Source: Palaemon carinicauda | Taxonomy: Eukaryota; Arthropoda; Malacostraca; Decapoda; Palaemonidae | Length of the DNA: 64,000 nt | Assembly: GCF_036898095.1 (NCBI RefSeq) | Contig: NC_090768.1 | Coordinates: forward strand, 50,741,923 to 50,805,922 | Direction of reading: 5' to 3' | Shown: positions 1 to 12,200 of the stretch, one piece after another | Layout of the letters: every line of letters begins with the position of its first letter | How positions within the stretch are numbered: position 1 is the first letter of the stretch | Position numbers and translations under genes: made by a program | Notes under the pieces: model-generated | Told to the model about the DNA's origin: nothing | What the model saw: the letters and a program-made list of their open reading frames with translations, nothing else | Databases searched by the model: none

Positions 1-59
1 GGATGCATGGTAAAATTTAATAGCAAATTTCAATAATGACCATGATTTTTAAAACCAGT

Positions 60-136
60 CTCTCTCTCTCTCTCTCTCTCTCTCCGCACACAAATTATCT
101 CTCTCTCTCTCTCTCTTTATATATATATATATATAT

Positions 137-170
<34 letters not shown>

Positions 171-171
171 A

Positions 172-260
<89 letters not shown>

Positions 261-271
261 TATACATATAT

Positions 272-305
<34 letters not shown>

Positions 306-319
306 AGATTATACAGCAA

Positions 320-362
<43 letters not shown>
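60..362. repeat. Compound microsatellite (TC)n-(TA)n-(TG)n-(GA)n
   Basis: Pure dinucleotide tracts follow one another: TC at about 60-117, TA with occasional TTA breaks at 118-290, a short TG run near 291-305, then GA at 325-362. TC on the left and GA on the right are reverse complements, so the block can fold into a hairpin. The open frames across it are artefacts of the repeat. Confidence 0.95.
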
Positions 363-364
<2 letters not shown>

Positions 365-424
365 CAAATAAATAGTTCCATATACAAATAAACGCTATCA
401 AGATAATTATTAGTTTGTATAAGA

Positions 425-1403
425 GACAGAATTTGGAAGGGTGTGTGAGAGAAGGAAGTTGAGAGTTAATGTGGGTAAGAGTAAGGTTATGAGATGTACG
501 AGAAGGGAAGGTGGTGCAAGGTTGAATGTCATGTTGAATGGAGAGTTACTTGAGGAGGTGGATCAGTTTAAGTACTTGGGGTCTGTTGTTGCAGCAAATG
601 GTGGAGTGGAAGCAGATGTACGTCAGGGAGTGAATGAAGGATGCAAAGTGTTGGGGGCAGTTAAGGGAGTAGTAAAAAATAGAGGGTTGGGCATGAATGT
701 AAAGAGTTCTATATGAGAAAGTGATTGTACCAACTGTGATGTATGGATCGGAGTTGTGGGGAATGAAAGTGACGGAGAGACAGAAATTGAATGTGTTTGA
801 GATGAAGTGTCTAAGGAGTATGGCTGGTGTATCTCGAGTAGATAGGGTTAGGAACGAAGTGGTAAGGGTGAGAACGGGTGTAAGAAATGAGTTAGCAGCT
901 AGAGTGAATATGAATGTGTTGAGGTGGTTTGGCCATGTTGAGAGAATGGAAAATAGCTGTCTGCTAAAGAAGGTGATGAATGCAAGAATTGATGGGAGAA
1001 GTAAAAGAGGAAGGCCAAGGTTTGGGTGGATGGATGGAGTGAAGAAAGCTCTGGGTGATAGGAGGATAGATGTGAGAGAGGCAAGAGAGCGTGCTAGAAA
1101 TAGGAATGAATGGCGAGCGATTGTGACGCAGTTCCGGTAGTCCCTACTGCTTCCTCCGGTGCCTTAGATGACCGCGGAGGTAGCAGCAGTAGGGGATTCA
1201 GCATTATGAAGCTTCATCTGTGGTGGATAACGGAGGAGGGTGGGCTGTGGCACCCTAGCAGTACCAGCTGATCTCGGTTGAGTCCCTTGTCAGGCTGGGA
1301 GGAACATAGATAGTAGATGTCCCCTTTTTATTTTGTTTCACTTGTTGATGTCGGCTAACCCCCAAAATTGGGGGAAGTGCCTTGGTATATGTATGTATGT
1401 ATA
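425..1403 (+). mobile_element. 5'-truncated non-LTR retrotransposon (LINE family A), 3' end with tetranucleotide tail
   Basis: The block carries the C-terminal part of a LINE reverse transcriptase, a GC-richer 3' UTR (1141-1380) and ends in a TATG tetranucleotide run at about 1386-1402. The same 3' UTR recurs at 53558-53908 (+) and 29910-30057 (-), which fixes the 3' end of the family. The 5' truncation is typical of incomplete target-primed reverse transcription. Confidence 0.85.
441..1140 (+). pseudogene. LINE reverse transcriptase C-terminal region, frameshifted
   Basis: Two open stretches (441-716 and 721-1140) in different frames form one degenerate protein. The first has the RT thumb-type motif FKYLGSVV preceded by GKSKVM. 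The second has the LINE C-terminal signatures MYGSELW and LRWFGHVERM, then a basic RGRPRFGWMDGVKKAL tail. The frame changes by one base around 711-720, just before the VPTVMYGSE motif. The palm YADD region and the endonuclease are missing because of 5' truncation. The clade was not assigned; this C-terminal layout occurs in several endonuclease-RT LINE groups of arthropods. Confidence 0.85.
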
Positions 1404-1427
1404 AGATACATCTATTGTTGGTCCTAT

Positions 1428-1663
1428 TATTCTATTCTATTTAATTTCTCTTCCTCTTTTATTAAAGTTTATATAGCTTGTATAGTCGATATTTATTTTG
1501 ATGTTGTTACTGTTCTTAGAATATTTCTTTTTTTCCTTGTTTCCTTTCCTCACTGGGCTATTTTCCCTGTTGGAGCCCCTGGGCTTATAGCATCCTGCTT
1601 TTCCAACTAGGGTTGTAGCTTAGCAAGTAATAATAATAATAATAATATTAATAATAATAATAA
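1428..1663 (+). mobile_element. TAA-tailed interspersed repeat (family S), 3' fragment
   Basis: This is the 3' third of family S, recognised by the conserved end 'gctattttccctgttggagc' through 'aactagggttgtagcttagc', followed by a TAA microsatellite. Longer copies are at 5982, 18246, 37737, 50204 and 52146 (-). It begins about 25 bp after the LINE tail that ends near 1403. Confidence 0.85.
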
Positions 1664-2149
1664 CGAAACGTTCGCTGTTAATATTCTACGGCGAATAGTG
1701 AGGGATCTATTTCAAGGTCTACCGTACAGTATAGCTTTACGGAAAGCGGCTACTGGTCAGACAGCCGAATAATTTTGCATATTTTAAAGTCTCATTCTTA
1801 ATGTTTCAATTACCGTATAAGTATATAGAAAAAAAAAGTTCAAGAGAAAATGCTCTTATATAGCGCAGACTTAGCTAATTGCCAAAGCTACGTTATTGCA
1901 ACACTGGGAACAAGAAAATCTACAAATGCTCATTTCTTCCTAATCTCTTCTAGATGAATATAAACAATATACCTTTAAAGAGACTCTATACAGTACTATG
2001 TGAAAATTGTTCAATTTAGTCACAAAAGCATAAATATATAATGAATGAAGAAAAGATGAGAGGGACAGTGAGTTGCAGAATGAAAGAACGACAAAATGGT
2101 CTGTGCAATGATTAGAGGATAATGGAATCGTCTGTCGAGGCATATATAT
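1664..2149. other. No recognisable feature
   Basis: AT-rich DNA without a recognisable gene or repeat; no supported coding sequence on either strand. Confidence 0.5.
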
Positions 2150-2290
2150 GAATTAATGAAAGGATTGCTGAGCCAACTCTCCTTTATGGGAGTGAAGTGT
2201 GGATATTGAATGCTAATAAAAGGAAAAGGTTGAAGCTTTACTAAACAAAAGTAATGTAAGACATTTGCATATTTTAAATACCACTACGTC
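2150..2290 (+). pseudogene. LINE reverse transcriptase remnant
   Basis: Translation gives RIAEPTLLYGSEVW followed by LNANKRKRLK and then stops. This is the same LINE C-terminal motif (PTLLYGSE.W) seen in family A but too divergent to be the same family. It is a short, decayed piece with no visible 3' tail. Confidence 0.6.
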
Positions 2291-2783
2291 GGTCCACATA
2301 ACTAATGATGGTGGAAGGTAGACAAGTTAGTTTTCTTGCCATGAAAGCGTCAAATTACACAATTCTGCTTCAGACGTTATTAGACGGTACCTGGGTCGAG
2401 TATTGTACATTGGACCTATATACCCATTAAGGAACTTTTTTGAAAAGAGGTGCTAACTAGAAATTGTCCATATCGTCTGGATTTCCAGTGACCACATCGC
2501 CTGGCAGAGTGGTGAATTTCCCTTTTATGCAGAGCCACTCTTGAAAAAAAAGCTTACTGTATACTTATTCTGATTTATGCAATATACAGTATCTCCCTTA
2601 TATACAAAATACATCAAGTACTTTGATCATTAATATCAGGATTTACTAATCATTGTGAGGTTATCTAACACTGACAGAAGGATTTGATTACAATCACTGC
2701 CTCAAAGCTTATTTCATAAATACCATAATTAGTTTTTTTATCAATAGACATACAAACAATGAGCATTAGTTCCGGCTAGTTAA
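2291..2783. other. No recognisable feature
   Basis: AT-rich, no coding signal and no match to the other repeat families in the window. Confidence 0.5.
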
Positions 2784-2980
2784 CTAAATTCAATTTTTTT
2801 TTAATGAGGCGCATTTCCACTGACTCGCAGAGGTGCCCTTTTAGCTCGGAAAAGTTTCCTGCACTCTGATTGGTTAGGATTATCTTGTCCAACCAATCAG
2901 CAATCAGGAAACTTTTCCGAGCTAAAAGGGCACCCCGCGAGTCAGTGCGAATGTGCCTCACTAAAATGAATTGACTATAG
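2784..2980. mobile_element. Foldback MITE family M, copy 1
   Basis: The sequence is almost a full-length inverted repeat. The left arm runs from near 2793 through 'ggtgcccttttagctcgg' to 'aagtttcctg'. The right arm is its reverse complement, ending at 'tgcctcactaaaatgaattg'. The short loop holds ATTGG and CCAAT pentamers facing each other. Related copies are at 10944-11140 and 52896-53090. There is no coding capacity. Its right edge abuts the Tigger-type element starting near 2981. Confidence 0.85.
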
Positions 2981-5025
2981 TAGGAGGTTCTCAAGTTACG
3001 AACGAGATCCATTCTTATGATGCACTGTAAGTCATATTTATATACATAACATAGAGCTAGAGGGTTAAGGTTCAGGTGCAGGCCTCTCTACCTTCTTAAA
3101 GTACATAAACAGATTTGTCTACCCGAATTGCATCCTCTTCTCATCCAAAATCTCCTTGTAACCCCTCACAGCATCCATGACCCTCCTGGACACCATAAAC
3201 CTTTCCATGTCAAGATCTTATTCCTCTGACTTTTCCACTGTTCCCTCTAGCAGGACAAAATCTTAGGCCAAGGCCTTGGCAGTAAATTTCTAGGGCACTG
3301 GCTCTCCAGCCGAATGAGGTCCTCAACAGAACTCCTCTCCATGAGATACCAGGAATTCAGTGAAATCATCAGCATCCACCTCAAGATCCAACTGCTTACT
3401 AAGGCCAACATCCTTCACAGTGATAACCTCAACTGCCTCTTCAAAGCCAAAGAAATCATTGACAAACTGGGAGCACAGCTTCCAAACAACATTCATGCTG
3501 GTTTGCTTCACCTTATCCCAAGCTTCAGCAAGGTTCTTGATGGCATCTCAGATGTTGTAAGACTTCCATAACATCTTGTGGGTCATGTCCTTCTCCTTCT
3601 CAGTTGCCTCTAAAGGCATAGTAATTGTCCTCGTACATATTAGGCCTCGAATTAAGCAATTAACGCTTGGCCGATAGGTTGTCAAAGGGAAGTAGTGTTA
3701 TGTGGGAAATAATGAATGGAAGTTAGCTAAGTTTGCTGGGTGATCAGGGGGTTTATCCAGCAATAGCAGCACCTTAAAGGGTAGACCCTTCTTAACACAA
3801 TACTGCCCAATTTCAAGGAAAATAGAGGTTAGAAAAAGGCCTAAAATAACAATAGGGTCACCCATGCCTTTCTATTACACTTCCAGATGAAGGGTATCCG
3901 ACTCTTCTAAAACTCCATTGATTGATCTAGAATTCTCAGTCTGATACACCAGCATAGGCTTCAGCTTGCAGTTGCCAAAAGCATTACCCCAAGAAGCAAA
4001 GTCAGTCTCTCCTTGCCAACTTTGTGTCCTGGTGCCGTCGTCTCCTCCTTAGCGATGTAGGTCCAGCTTGGAACACACTTCCAGAATAAGCTTGTCTCGT
4101 ACACATGGAAAACTTGTTCAGCATAAAACCCACCTTCCAAATAATCTTGACCAATGTATCAGGAATTCACTTGCCCCATCATTATCCCATCATTATTAGC
4201 AATGGCAGCTTCACTTTGCACCTTAAGGTTATGCAAATTGGCACTTGGCTTAAATCTCCTAAATCACCTTTTACTGGCCACAAACTCCTCATTGATTGAT
4301 TGATTTGAGGTTTTCTAGCATCCTGACATTTAGGGTCATCAAACACCTAATCTTTACACCCTTCCCACTTCTGACTTTTTAAGGTCTCAAACAAACACTT
4401 AACCTTCTCCTAAATCATTATGAGGTTCATTGGTATATGCCGCTAATTCCAGTAATCCAACCAGACCATTAACAACTTCTCCATCTCAATCATGATGCCA
4501 CTGCAGTGTTTTGTAATACATGTAATGGTCAACTTCATAGGCACAGATCCTTTCACGTGTTGAAGGATGTTATGTTTATCCTCGACGATAGTCACAACCG
4601 TAGAACGACTAAGGCCTAACGTACAACTTATGCTTATAGGAGTCTCCCCTTTTTCATTTCACTTCACTATGACCACTTTGATTTTTATTGTACAGTAATG
4701 GCTTTCATCTTCTTGGAAGCACTGCCACCAAAAATCCCCCTTACACATTCCAGACATGATGCAAAACAAAAAAAGGAACAAAAATACTAAAAAAAGAAAG
4801 AGCAAAAATAAAATCCTGAATGAGTATCATAAGCTTAGATGGCAAACTGATACTAAAGGAATATGTAATACACAACCACGCAGCTAGTCAACAGCATCAG
4901 CATCAGTACTGTAGTTCATCGTATTAATGAACCAGACATTGATACTCAATACTGTGATATGCTGATTTTTTAAGTACCTTATGGGAGCCCGTTGGTAACG
5001 GCGAATCGCCGTAACCCGAGGACCT
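2981..5025 (-). mobile_element. Degraded pogo/Tigger DNA transposon
   Basis: The left end 'ggttctcaagttacgaacga' is imperfectly matched by the reverse complement of 4995-5025 ('cgtaacccgaggaccttcaa'), giving plausible terminal inverted repeats of the Tigger type. Between them, on the minus strand, lies a decayed transposase gene (3056-4766). The exact ends are uncertain because both termini are diverged. Confidence 0.65.
3056..4766 (-). pseudogene. Tigger (TIGD1-like) transposase pseudogene
   Basis: On the minus strand, a start near 4760 leads into a helix-turn-helix segment reading SCTLGLSRSTVVTIVEDK, the DNA-binding signature of pogo/Tigger transposases. Around 3740-3780 the string PFKVLLLLDK matches the second catalytic aspartate region (LLLLDNAPGHP in the family), with D kept and N replaced by K. 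At 3511-3323 an acidic stretch with LGLEVDADD-like residues (KQLDLEVDADDFTEFL) matches the Tigger C-terminal region, and the end near 3060 reads YFKKVERPAPEP. Many stops and frameshifts break it, so it cannot be active. Similarity to TIGD1-like genes is from family knowledge. Confidence 0.8.
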
Positions 5026-5099
5026 TCAAGTTGAATTTAAGGGATTGAGAAACATTTGGAGATTCTCAACATAAAGGGAGCACTACTTAGTGCTTTTTG

Positions 5100-5229
5100 T
5101 ACTTCTTAAAACATTTTTTTCCTTGTTTCATTTCCTCACTGAGCTATTTTCTCTATTGGAGCCCCTGGCTTATAGCATCCTGCTTTTCCAACTAGGGTTG
5201 TAGCTTAGCAAGTAATAATAATAATATAA
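5100..5229 (+). mobile_element. Family S repeat, 3' fragment
   Basis: Last ~120 bp of family S ('gagctattttctctattgga' to 'ggttgtagcttagcaag') with a short TAA tail. Confidence 0.85.
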
Positions 5230-5981
5230 CATATTTTGGTCACTTTGTTAAGGTCTTTCTCAAGGATAAATTACGTCTAGAATAACTGTATTTGATTTGA
5301 TGGACTGTCTAAAACTAAATTTCAAAATACCCATGTCAGTATATCATCTTTTGATCTTGATTACATTACTCACAGAATATATTAAGAAATGGTGAGAGCT
5401 GGCGTTCTATAACTGATAATGGCGCATAAACATCTCTGTGATAGGGAAATTTATGTAGGAAAATTTGCTGGTTTTTCCTTATCTAAGTTTAGAATTTAAT
5501 CATTAAAACTATTTTAGACGTTCTATTGTCCAAAAACATGAAAAATCATAAATACTCCTCACTGACAGATACGTAAAATCAATTAACCTATGTGGATCCA
5601 ACATTGTTTTTTTTCTTTAAATCGAAACCTTATCATTAAAATAAGATAAAGTTTATATTATTAAACAGAGTCTCCCTTTAAATCTTTAAACATTTTTCGA
5701 AAGGGAGAGTTTAATTTGTTCAAAATTGAGTTAGCTATAATGTGGGCAGACCCTCTACTAACAATGCCGTACAAGGTATATTTTGTAAAAGAAATGACCT
5801 ATTTAACCTTTTAAAAAATTCCATCATTTACATTAGCATGTATTGCTCCATTTTTCTAATTTCCAATTTCCTTCTTCATCCTTCACATCATTTTTACTTG
5901 CAAAGTTTCTCTTAATCAGAAAACTTTCAAACCCATAAAAGTTTCTTCAATTTCACTTTACTATCCCCAAACCTTGCTTTA
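5230..5981. other. No recognisable feature
   Basis: AT-rich sequence, no supported coding region or repeat copy. Confidence 0.5.
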
Positions 5982-6628
5982 TCAGCCGTCCGTTGAGATA
6001 CTACCACTAGAGAGTTATAGGGTCCTTTGACTGGCCAGACAGTACTACATTGAATCCTTCTCTCTGGTTACAGTTCTTTCCCTTTGCCTACACATACACC
6101 GAATAGTCTGGCCAATTCTTTACATATTCTCCTTGGTCCTCATACAACTGACAACACAGTGATTATCAAACAATTCTTCTTCACCCAAGGGGTTAACTAC
6201 TGCACTGTAATTGTTCAGTGGCTAGTTTCCTCTTGGTAAGGGTAGAAGAGACTCTTTAGCTATGGTAAGCAGCTCTTCTAGGAGAATGCCACTCCAAAAT
6301 CAAACCATTGATCTCTAGCCTTGGGTAGTGCCATAGCCTCTGTACCATGGTCTTCCACTGTCTTGGATTAGAGTTCTCTTGCTTGAGGGCACACTCGGGT
6401 ACACTATTCTATCTAATTCCTCTTCCTCTTGTTTTGTTAAAGTATTTATAGATTATTTAGGAAATATTTATTTTAATGTTGTTACTGCTTTTGAAATATT
6501 TTATTTTCCCTTGTTTCCTTTCCTTACTGGGCTATTTTCCCTGTTGGGGCCCCTGGGCCTATAGCATCATGCTTTTCCAACTAGGGTTGTAGCTTAGCAA
6601 TTAATAATGATAATAATAATAATAATAA
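5982..6628 (+). mobile_element. Family S repeat, near full length
   Basis: Starts at the conserved 'cgttgagatactaccactag' head, continues through 'gactggccagacagtactac', 'gggttaactactgcactgta' and 'agactctttagctatggtaa', and ends with 'ccaactagggttgtagct' plus a TAA run. There is no open reading frame, and no tRNA-type A/B boxes were recognised at the head. The microsatellite 3' tail suggests a retroposed SINE or a LINE 3'-derived element. Confidence 0.85.
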
Positions 6629-6750
6629 CTTTTTCAAACTTTATCCACAACCCATTTCCATATTACACTAATAAGCATCTATATCAACTTTTTTTTTTTT
6701 CTGACATCACGACATCCATATAAATCATTACACACCCATGGTGACATGTT

Positions 6751-6831
6751 ATTATCATTACTAGCTAAGCTACAATCCTTGTAGGAAAAGCAGGATGCTA
6801 AAAGCCAAAGTGCACCAACAGGGAAAATAGA
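6751..6831 (-). mobile_element. Family S repeat, 3' fragment, reversed
   Basis: Reverse complement of the family S 3' end ('ctagctaagctacaatcctt' to 'accaacagggaaaatag'). Confidence 0.8.
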
Positions 6832-6854
6832 CTACATATAAGTAATGAATATAA

Positions 6855-7145
6855 AAAGGGATTTTGACGAAGGAAAAATCTATTTCTGGGCTCAACCTGT
6901 GTCGCTCCCTGAAATGCTCCTTAAAGCACCATTTCAAAGGTATAAATACTGCTAAGTATACCAGAGAAAAAAGTTGCATGGAATGCCAGGAATATACCCA
7001 GCTCGCTCACCCCTAAAAGGTGTCGGTATTAAAACTGGGGCGAGTGATACCACTACCAAAGGTCCCTTTCCAATTAGACTTCTCCCTCCTCAAAATCCCC
7101 CGTTACTACGAGGTGTCGTTCACTACAGCTACAAATGAGCCTTAT
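6855..7145 (-). mobile_element. Retroelement terminal fragment (family F), copy 1
   Basis: The reverse complement resembles 35270-35560 over most of its length: 'tgggctc...cctgtgtcgc', 'ctccttaaagcaccatttc', 'accagagaaaaaa', 'cccagctcgctcacc', 'ggtgtcg..at..aaactgggg'. There is no coding sequence. The layout is reminiscent of DIRS element termini in this window, but assignment to DIRS is inferred. Confidence 0.55.
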
Positions 7146-7149
7146 GATG

Positions 7150-7615
7150 AAGAAGGGAAGACTGTTAGGACTAAAATATCTCCATACCAAATACTACGTA
7201 CAGGAGGGTACAGATTGGAGAGCTCCGAATGCCAAGGATGGTCAGAATTAAGAAAAACCTTAAGCAACATGCATAAAAAACAAGCAGCAAAACAGTGCCA
7301 GAGATAATTTCAAGATCAAATATAAGAAATTTAATAGATTGCAAGTTTTTGTTCAACAAATTAAGATGCGAGTCAGCAGATGAACACCAGACTGGTGAAC
7401 AATATTTGAAACAAGGTAGAATGAAAGAATTAAAATGTACTTCAGGATAGATTGACCACCAAAAATCTTAAAAAGACTTTCTCAATAAGCAGATTTATGT
7501 GTAATTATAGAAGAAACAGACTGAATGTGTTTCTCAAAAGTATATTTGCAATTAAGAATTATACCCAAGATTTTAAAGTTATATATAGTTAAAAAAAAAA
7601 ACATACACATAAAAC
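7150..7615 (-). pseudogene. Jockey/CR1-type LINE reverse transcriptase remnant
   Basis: The minus strand from ~7605 reads NFKILGIILNCKYTFEKHI, then SVSSIITHKSAY, SLFKIFGGQSILK, and YLVSNIVHQSGVHLLT, followed by LNKNLQSIKFLI near 7350. This is the post-palm part of a LINE RT (the 'LGV...F..H' and 'L.Y...VW' region). Stops at several points show it is dead. The shorter plus-strand frame at 7020-7307 is a shadow. Confidence 0.7.
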
Positions 7616-8109
7616 TCCTTTGTCTCGGAGAAATCTAGAAAAAAATTTAAATAACGCAAGTTCACAAAGATACATGACAGTAAAGGGGAGTGGAGGGATT
7701 AAACTCAAAATGACTAACGTCATCATGAGAAAGACTATTGTCAAAGCCTTTATTTCACATCAGATCCATTTGTTTTGATCTTTTTTTCACCTAGCTGTTT
7801 ACCCAACAATTTTCAACGCTAAATTATAACCCAATACATGGTTCCAATCTTTGCTAGCCCAATTATATGACTCAGTTGGCAGACTTTCTAGTTTTTCATA
7901 AAAATAATAACCTAAGCAACCAACTAAGCTATAGAATAGAAATTGTTTTCCTACAGTACTTGTTTTTCATCATTAATCATCAATGTTATAAGACATCTGC
8001 TGGAGTAGATTTGATAACACATGTACAGTACCGTAATTATATATGTGATATTTACCAAATGTTAAATTTAATTTATTTATTACTTAATGATTAAAAGAAA
8101 ATATTTGGA
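7616..8109. other. No recognisable feature
   Basis: AT-rich, no coding signal. Confidence 0.5.
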
Positions 8110-8445
8110 ATTAAATGGCAAAACAGGATTAGAAATGAAACTATAAAAGAGATTCTCAAGAGCCATATGCCAAAGAGATCATGGTGAGGGGTAGATGGAG
8201 ATGGTTTGGGCATGGTTTTCGCACTCCCCAAGAGAGATTAGTTCACCAAACTTTCAACTGGGCTCCATAAGGCACCAGAGGGGTCAGAAGACCCAGGTCT
8301 ACATGGCTGATGACTACAAAGAGTGAAGTAGGAGATGATGAATGGAGAAGTATCGAATTAAAAGCTCAAGATAGAGACAACGGGCGAAATCTAACCGAGG
8401 CCCTTTACGTCAATAGGCGTAGGAGGAAATGATGATGATGAATGA
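8110..8445 (+). mobile_element. LINE family B 3' end with ATG tail
   Basis: Translates as RWRWFGHGFRTPQE, then GVRRPRSTWL and ending NLTEALYVNRRRRK before a stop, and finishes in a 'gatgatgatgaatga' trinucleotide tail. The reversed partner at 16968-17095 carries the same end. This is the C-terminus of a LINE RT, 5' truncated. Confidence 0.75.
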
Positions 8446-9062
8446 TTAAATATACCCTACTGCTTGTATCAGAATATTTTCCTTAAAGAGACTATGAAAT
8501 GTAATGATTCATTATCAGTAAAAACAAAAAGGCCACTTCTGTACTGTACTACGGTGTACAACGTAATCCGTAAGCGAAAATACCATGCGCTGGAAAAACT
8601 TTGGTCAGATAAAATATAATCACCCCTTTCTTTTCAATATCAAGTATGGTATTCCATGGAATGAGCTTAAACTATTCCATCACATTGGAAGAAAAAAAAA
8701 GGATTAAGTGGAAATGCTTCTAAAATGGACACAACTATTTTTACGATGCTTACACTGCACTATCCTGCTTTGAGCTCTCAATCCAGACATTTCCGCACAT
8801 CCCCTCGAAGAATGTCAGGCAATAATACAACTTATCGGTAATAGTCTGTGAAACACATGTAACTAAAATATATGGTGAGCCATGCATCAGTTACAAACCT
8901 TCATTACTAAATCTTATACTTCGATGACTTTCTCCATGAAGTTATAAAAAATAATGTGCAAGTTAAGCTAGAACGCATATCTGAAATCACATGAAAAATA
9001 TCTGAAATAATGCAAGCTACTAAAGAGAAATCACCAGAAAAACAAATAAATGCTGTACTCAC
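8446..9062. other. DSTYK intron 3 sequence, no recognisable repeat
   Basis: Lies just downstream (minus strand) of the third DSTYK exon. AT-rich; no further DSTYK exon was recognised here or further left. Confidence 0.5.
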
Positions 9063-9263
9063 TTCATACGTCAAATTATCCCTAGAAATAGCATAAATGA
9101 TGATGGGCAGGACCTCCGGCAAGAGTGTCTTAAGGTACTGCAAAGTCGTTACGGTATGACCATGCGTATGAGGCAGTGTGGGCGTGATTACTACTTGGAC
9201 CCCTTCTTTCAACAAGGGGTGATTTAGACCAACTTCTAACGTTGCACTGCTCAAGACCGGGTC
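9063..9263 (-). CDS. DSTYK: DSTYK exon 3
   Basis: Codons 160-226, beginning DPVLSSATLEVGL and ending DNLTYE. The acceptor is 'ttcctcctaag' before 9263 and the donor is GTGAGT from 9062. Both junctions are phase 0. The ITYAL-type segment (LPIIIYAISRDNL) is the best-conserved part. Confidence 0.88.
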
Positions 9264-12200
9264 CTTAGGAGGAATAAAAGAATACATAAAAATCAATAGG
9301 CAAAAATGCTGAATATCAAAAACTACCATTAACCCTTTTACCCCCAAGGTAAGGTTAAATTTCGAGTACATTTAGCTATAATTATTTTTTCTAAATTGCT
9401 CTAACAGCCTTAATTTTTGTCATAGAGAGGTCAGGTTGGTCTCATTCTTTTGGAAAATGCCTGAAGCTTCTCATAAAGTTATCAAAAACATGCAAAAACG
9501 TGTAAATAACAGTGTTTTGCAAGAATGTCCCGGTACGTCCTTTGGGGGCGAAAGGGATAAAAAATCATAGTGTATACAGTATATGTGTTACACTTGAATA
9601 TATGTACTGTAATAGATTTGAATAAAGTTCTTTTAGTCTAGTCTACACTCCAACACTTAAAACATATATCTCACAAGTAATAGAAACTCAATATAATTTC
9701 TCATGCGCACTTAACGGCACAGGTCATCCAAATCTACCAAAATAATACATGATACCACCATATGGTATGTTTAAAATTTCAAAAATACCCTCCTGTTAAT
9801 TCGACTGTTACAAAATACAACAATCTTTCTGGTTTAATACACTGTGTTTACAATGTTCAGCACTTTGTTTATCTTATCTAGTTTTGGACAAACGTGAAAA
9901 AACTATTAATGTTTGAAAGAATCTCATGGATACTCAACATTTAAGTAGATTTAAAGCAAATTTAGAAAATAATGAAATCATATTTCTATCATAACAGGAT
10001 AGCCTAGCAAATCCCCCAATAATAATGAAGCTACTAAGAAATGAAATCAAATGAGTTACTGTATAAACAATGGTTGAATAATAAATCAAAGGAAAAATAT
10101 CTCCTCATGCTAACCTGTAATGTGCGTTGGTCTAGCTCCACATCTGCCCTCGGAACTGTGCCCCAAGAACGAGAGTGCGCATGGAGAGAATGAACAAGCT
10201 CGTACCCCTCTTCGTGAGAATCTTGCTCCGCCGTGGATAAGTTCACTACACGCGTATGCGAATGCTTTAATCTAATGGGCCGCCATGCTTTTCCTGGATG
10301 AGCATTAGGTACAATTGGCAGAACTTGTTCCGCTAGAAGGCGGGTAACCACTACTACTTTACTGTAAGCGTCTTGCCCTGCCACTATTATACACGGGGGC
10401 ACACCCAAAACGTGTCGAAGTTCACTAAGCTCTATTTCACTAAAACGAATTTCTGGAAGTTGTTCTGAAAGAGTAAGAAGTGAAAATATAAATATCAGGC
10501 TAAATACGTCTATAAAATAGAAATAAATACTGTACTGCACGGCTGTATAAAAACACAAAACAAAAAACATGAACAGAAATACTGGACGACAAGTTAGACA
10601 AAAAAGAAACTTTCAACATTGGTCCAATATACAATTGCAGTACCAACGTTAATAAAAAGGGCACAATCATAAAGAATTAGCGGGTAATATATATGTCCTA
10701 AAATGCTACTAATATCAGAACACTTGAAAAATTCCAAATATTGATAAAACAAAAAACTTTTATTATGAAATGGAAAGTTACTATGATATAGCAAGCAACA
10801 GATCAAAGGCAAAACCATGTCAGTAGTGTATTATTATCATTTTATTACTAGCTATGCTATAACCTTATTTAGAAAAGCAGAATGCTATAAGCCCAAGGGC
10901 ACCAACAGGGAAAATAGCCCTGTGAAGAAAGGAAATAAGGAAACTATAGTCAATTCTTTTTCGTGAGGCAGATTTGCACCGACTCGTAGGGGTGCCCTTA
11001 TAGCTCGGAAAAGTTTCCTGCTCACTGATTGGTCAGAATTATTTTGTCCAACTAATCAGCGACCAGGAAACTTTTCTGAGCTAAAGGGGCACCCTTACAA
11101 GTCGGTGCAAATCTGCCTAATTAAAAAGAATTGACTATAGTCTATGATACTTCACATTTACGTCAAACAGGCATTCGCTATCAAGAATGGATGTGTACAG
11201 GATGTTTTGGAGAGTTTGCTTTGTAAATAAAATGAGCTAATGAATAATAACATGCATATCTATTGACAAAAATACTAAAAACACTGGCATTTTCAATATT
11301 CATTGCTGACATCTGAGAATGAAATGTAATATATCAGTGACTTATTGCATATGCTCAAATGTCTCACCATTCTGGAAAATTTGGTATTTCTTTCTTTGAT
11401 TTAATCATTACCTAATATTTTGAGCCAATTAAAACTTCCCGAATTCCTGTGTTTTAGTCCCTGGATGCTGTCAGCCATTTTCTATGACAAACTTTTCCTG
11501 AATTAGTGGATGGCTGCTGCTATGACAACAGAACGCCTGTCTCACCAGAGGGCCGTTCAATCTATTTCGGCACGGTAATTCATATTAATATAACCTATTT
11601 TGGTAATTCATTACATTTATAACACTTCCCATTCACTATATATCAGTAGTGGGAGTTTAATAACCACAATAAAATCTATTGATAGAGTTTTCTAAAAGGC
11701 ATGTATAAATAAAATACTGTTTTCTTCATGCTAAGTGATATGACGTAGTACGTTATGCTAGTTGCCTGAAGCTATCACTACACCAAAAATGGAGGAGGTA
11801 TCAGCCCTCCTGGTTAGGTGAGGATGAATCTCTGTTTTTTCCTTGTTCTATATCCCCTCCATCCAAAAACCCCCCTGGTGGTTGATTCTCATGGTACATA
11901 AATGACCCGAGAATAATTATTCAAACTGGTTTAAGCAAGAAAAGAAGGTCTGTCTCCCCCGCAGGGACAGTCAAGGTATTTCAGAGTCTGGCTGACTATG
12001 TTGACGATGTCCTTTCCAGGTCGTTTAGTGAAGAAAACAGGCTAGTTTTTTTTTCATAATTCTAAAGTTTTTATAATTACAACTCGTTTCCCATGTGGAA
12101 AATTGTTATAAATTATGTTAAGGTAATAAGAGGAATACAATAGGGGGTGCAAGATTGAGGCCACCTGCATGTATGATGACGGACGAAGATACGGCAATGT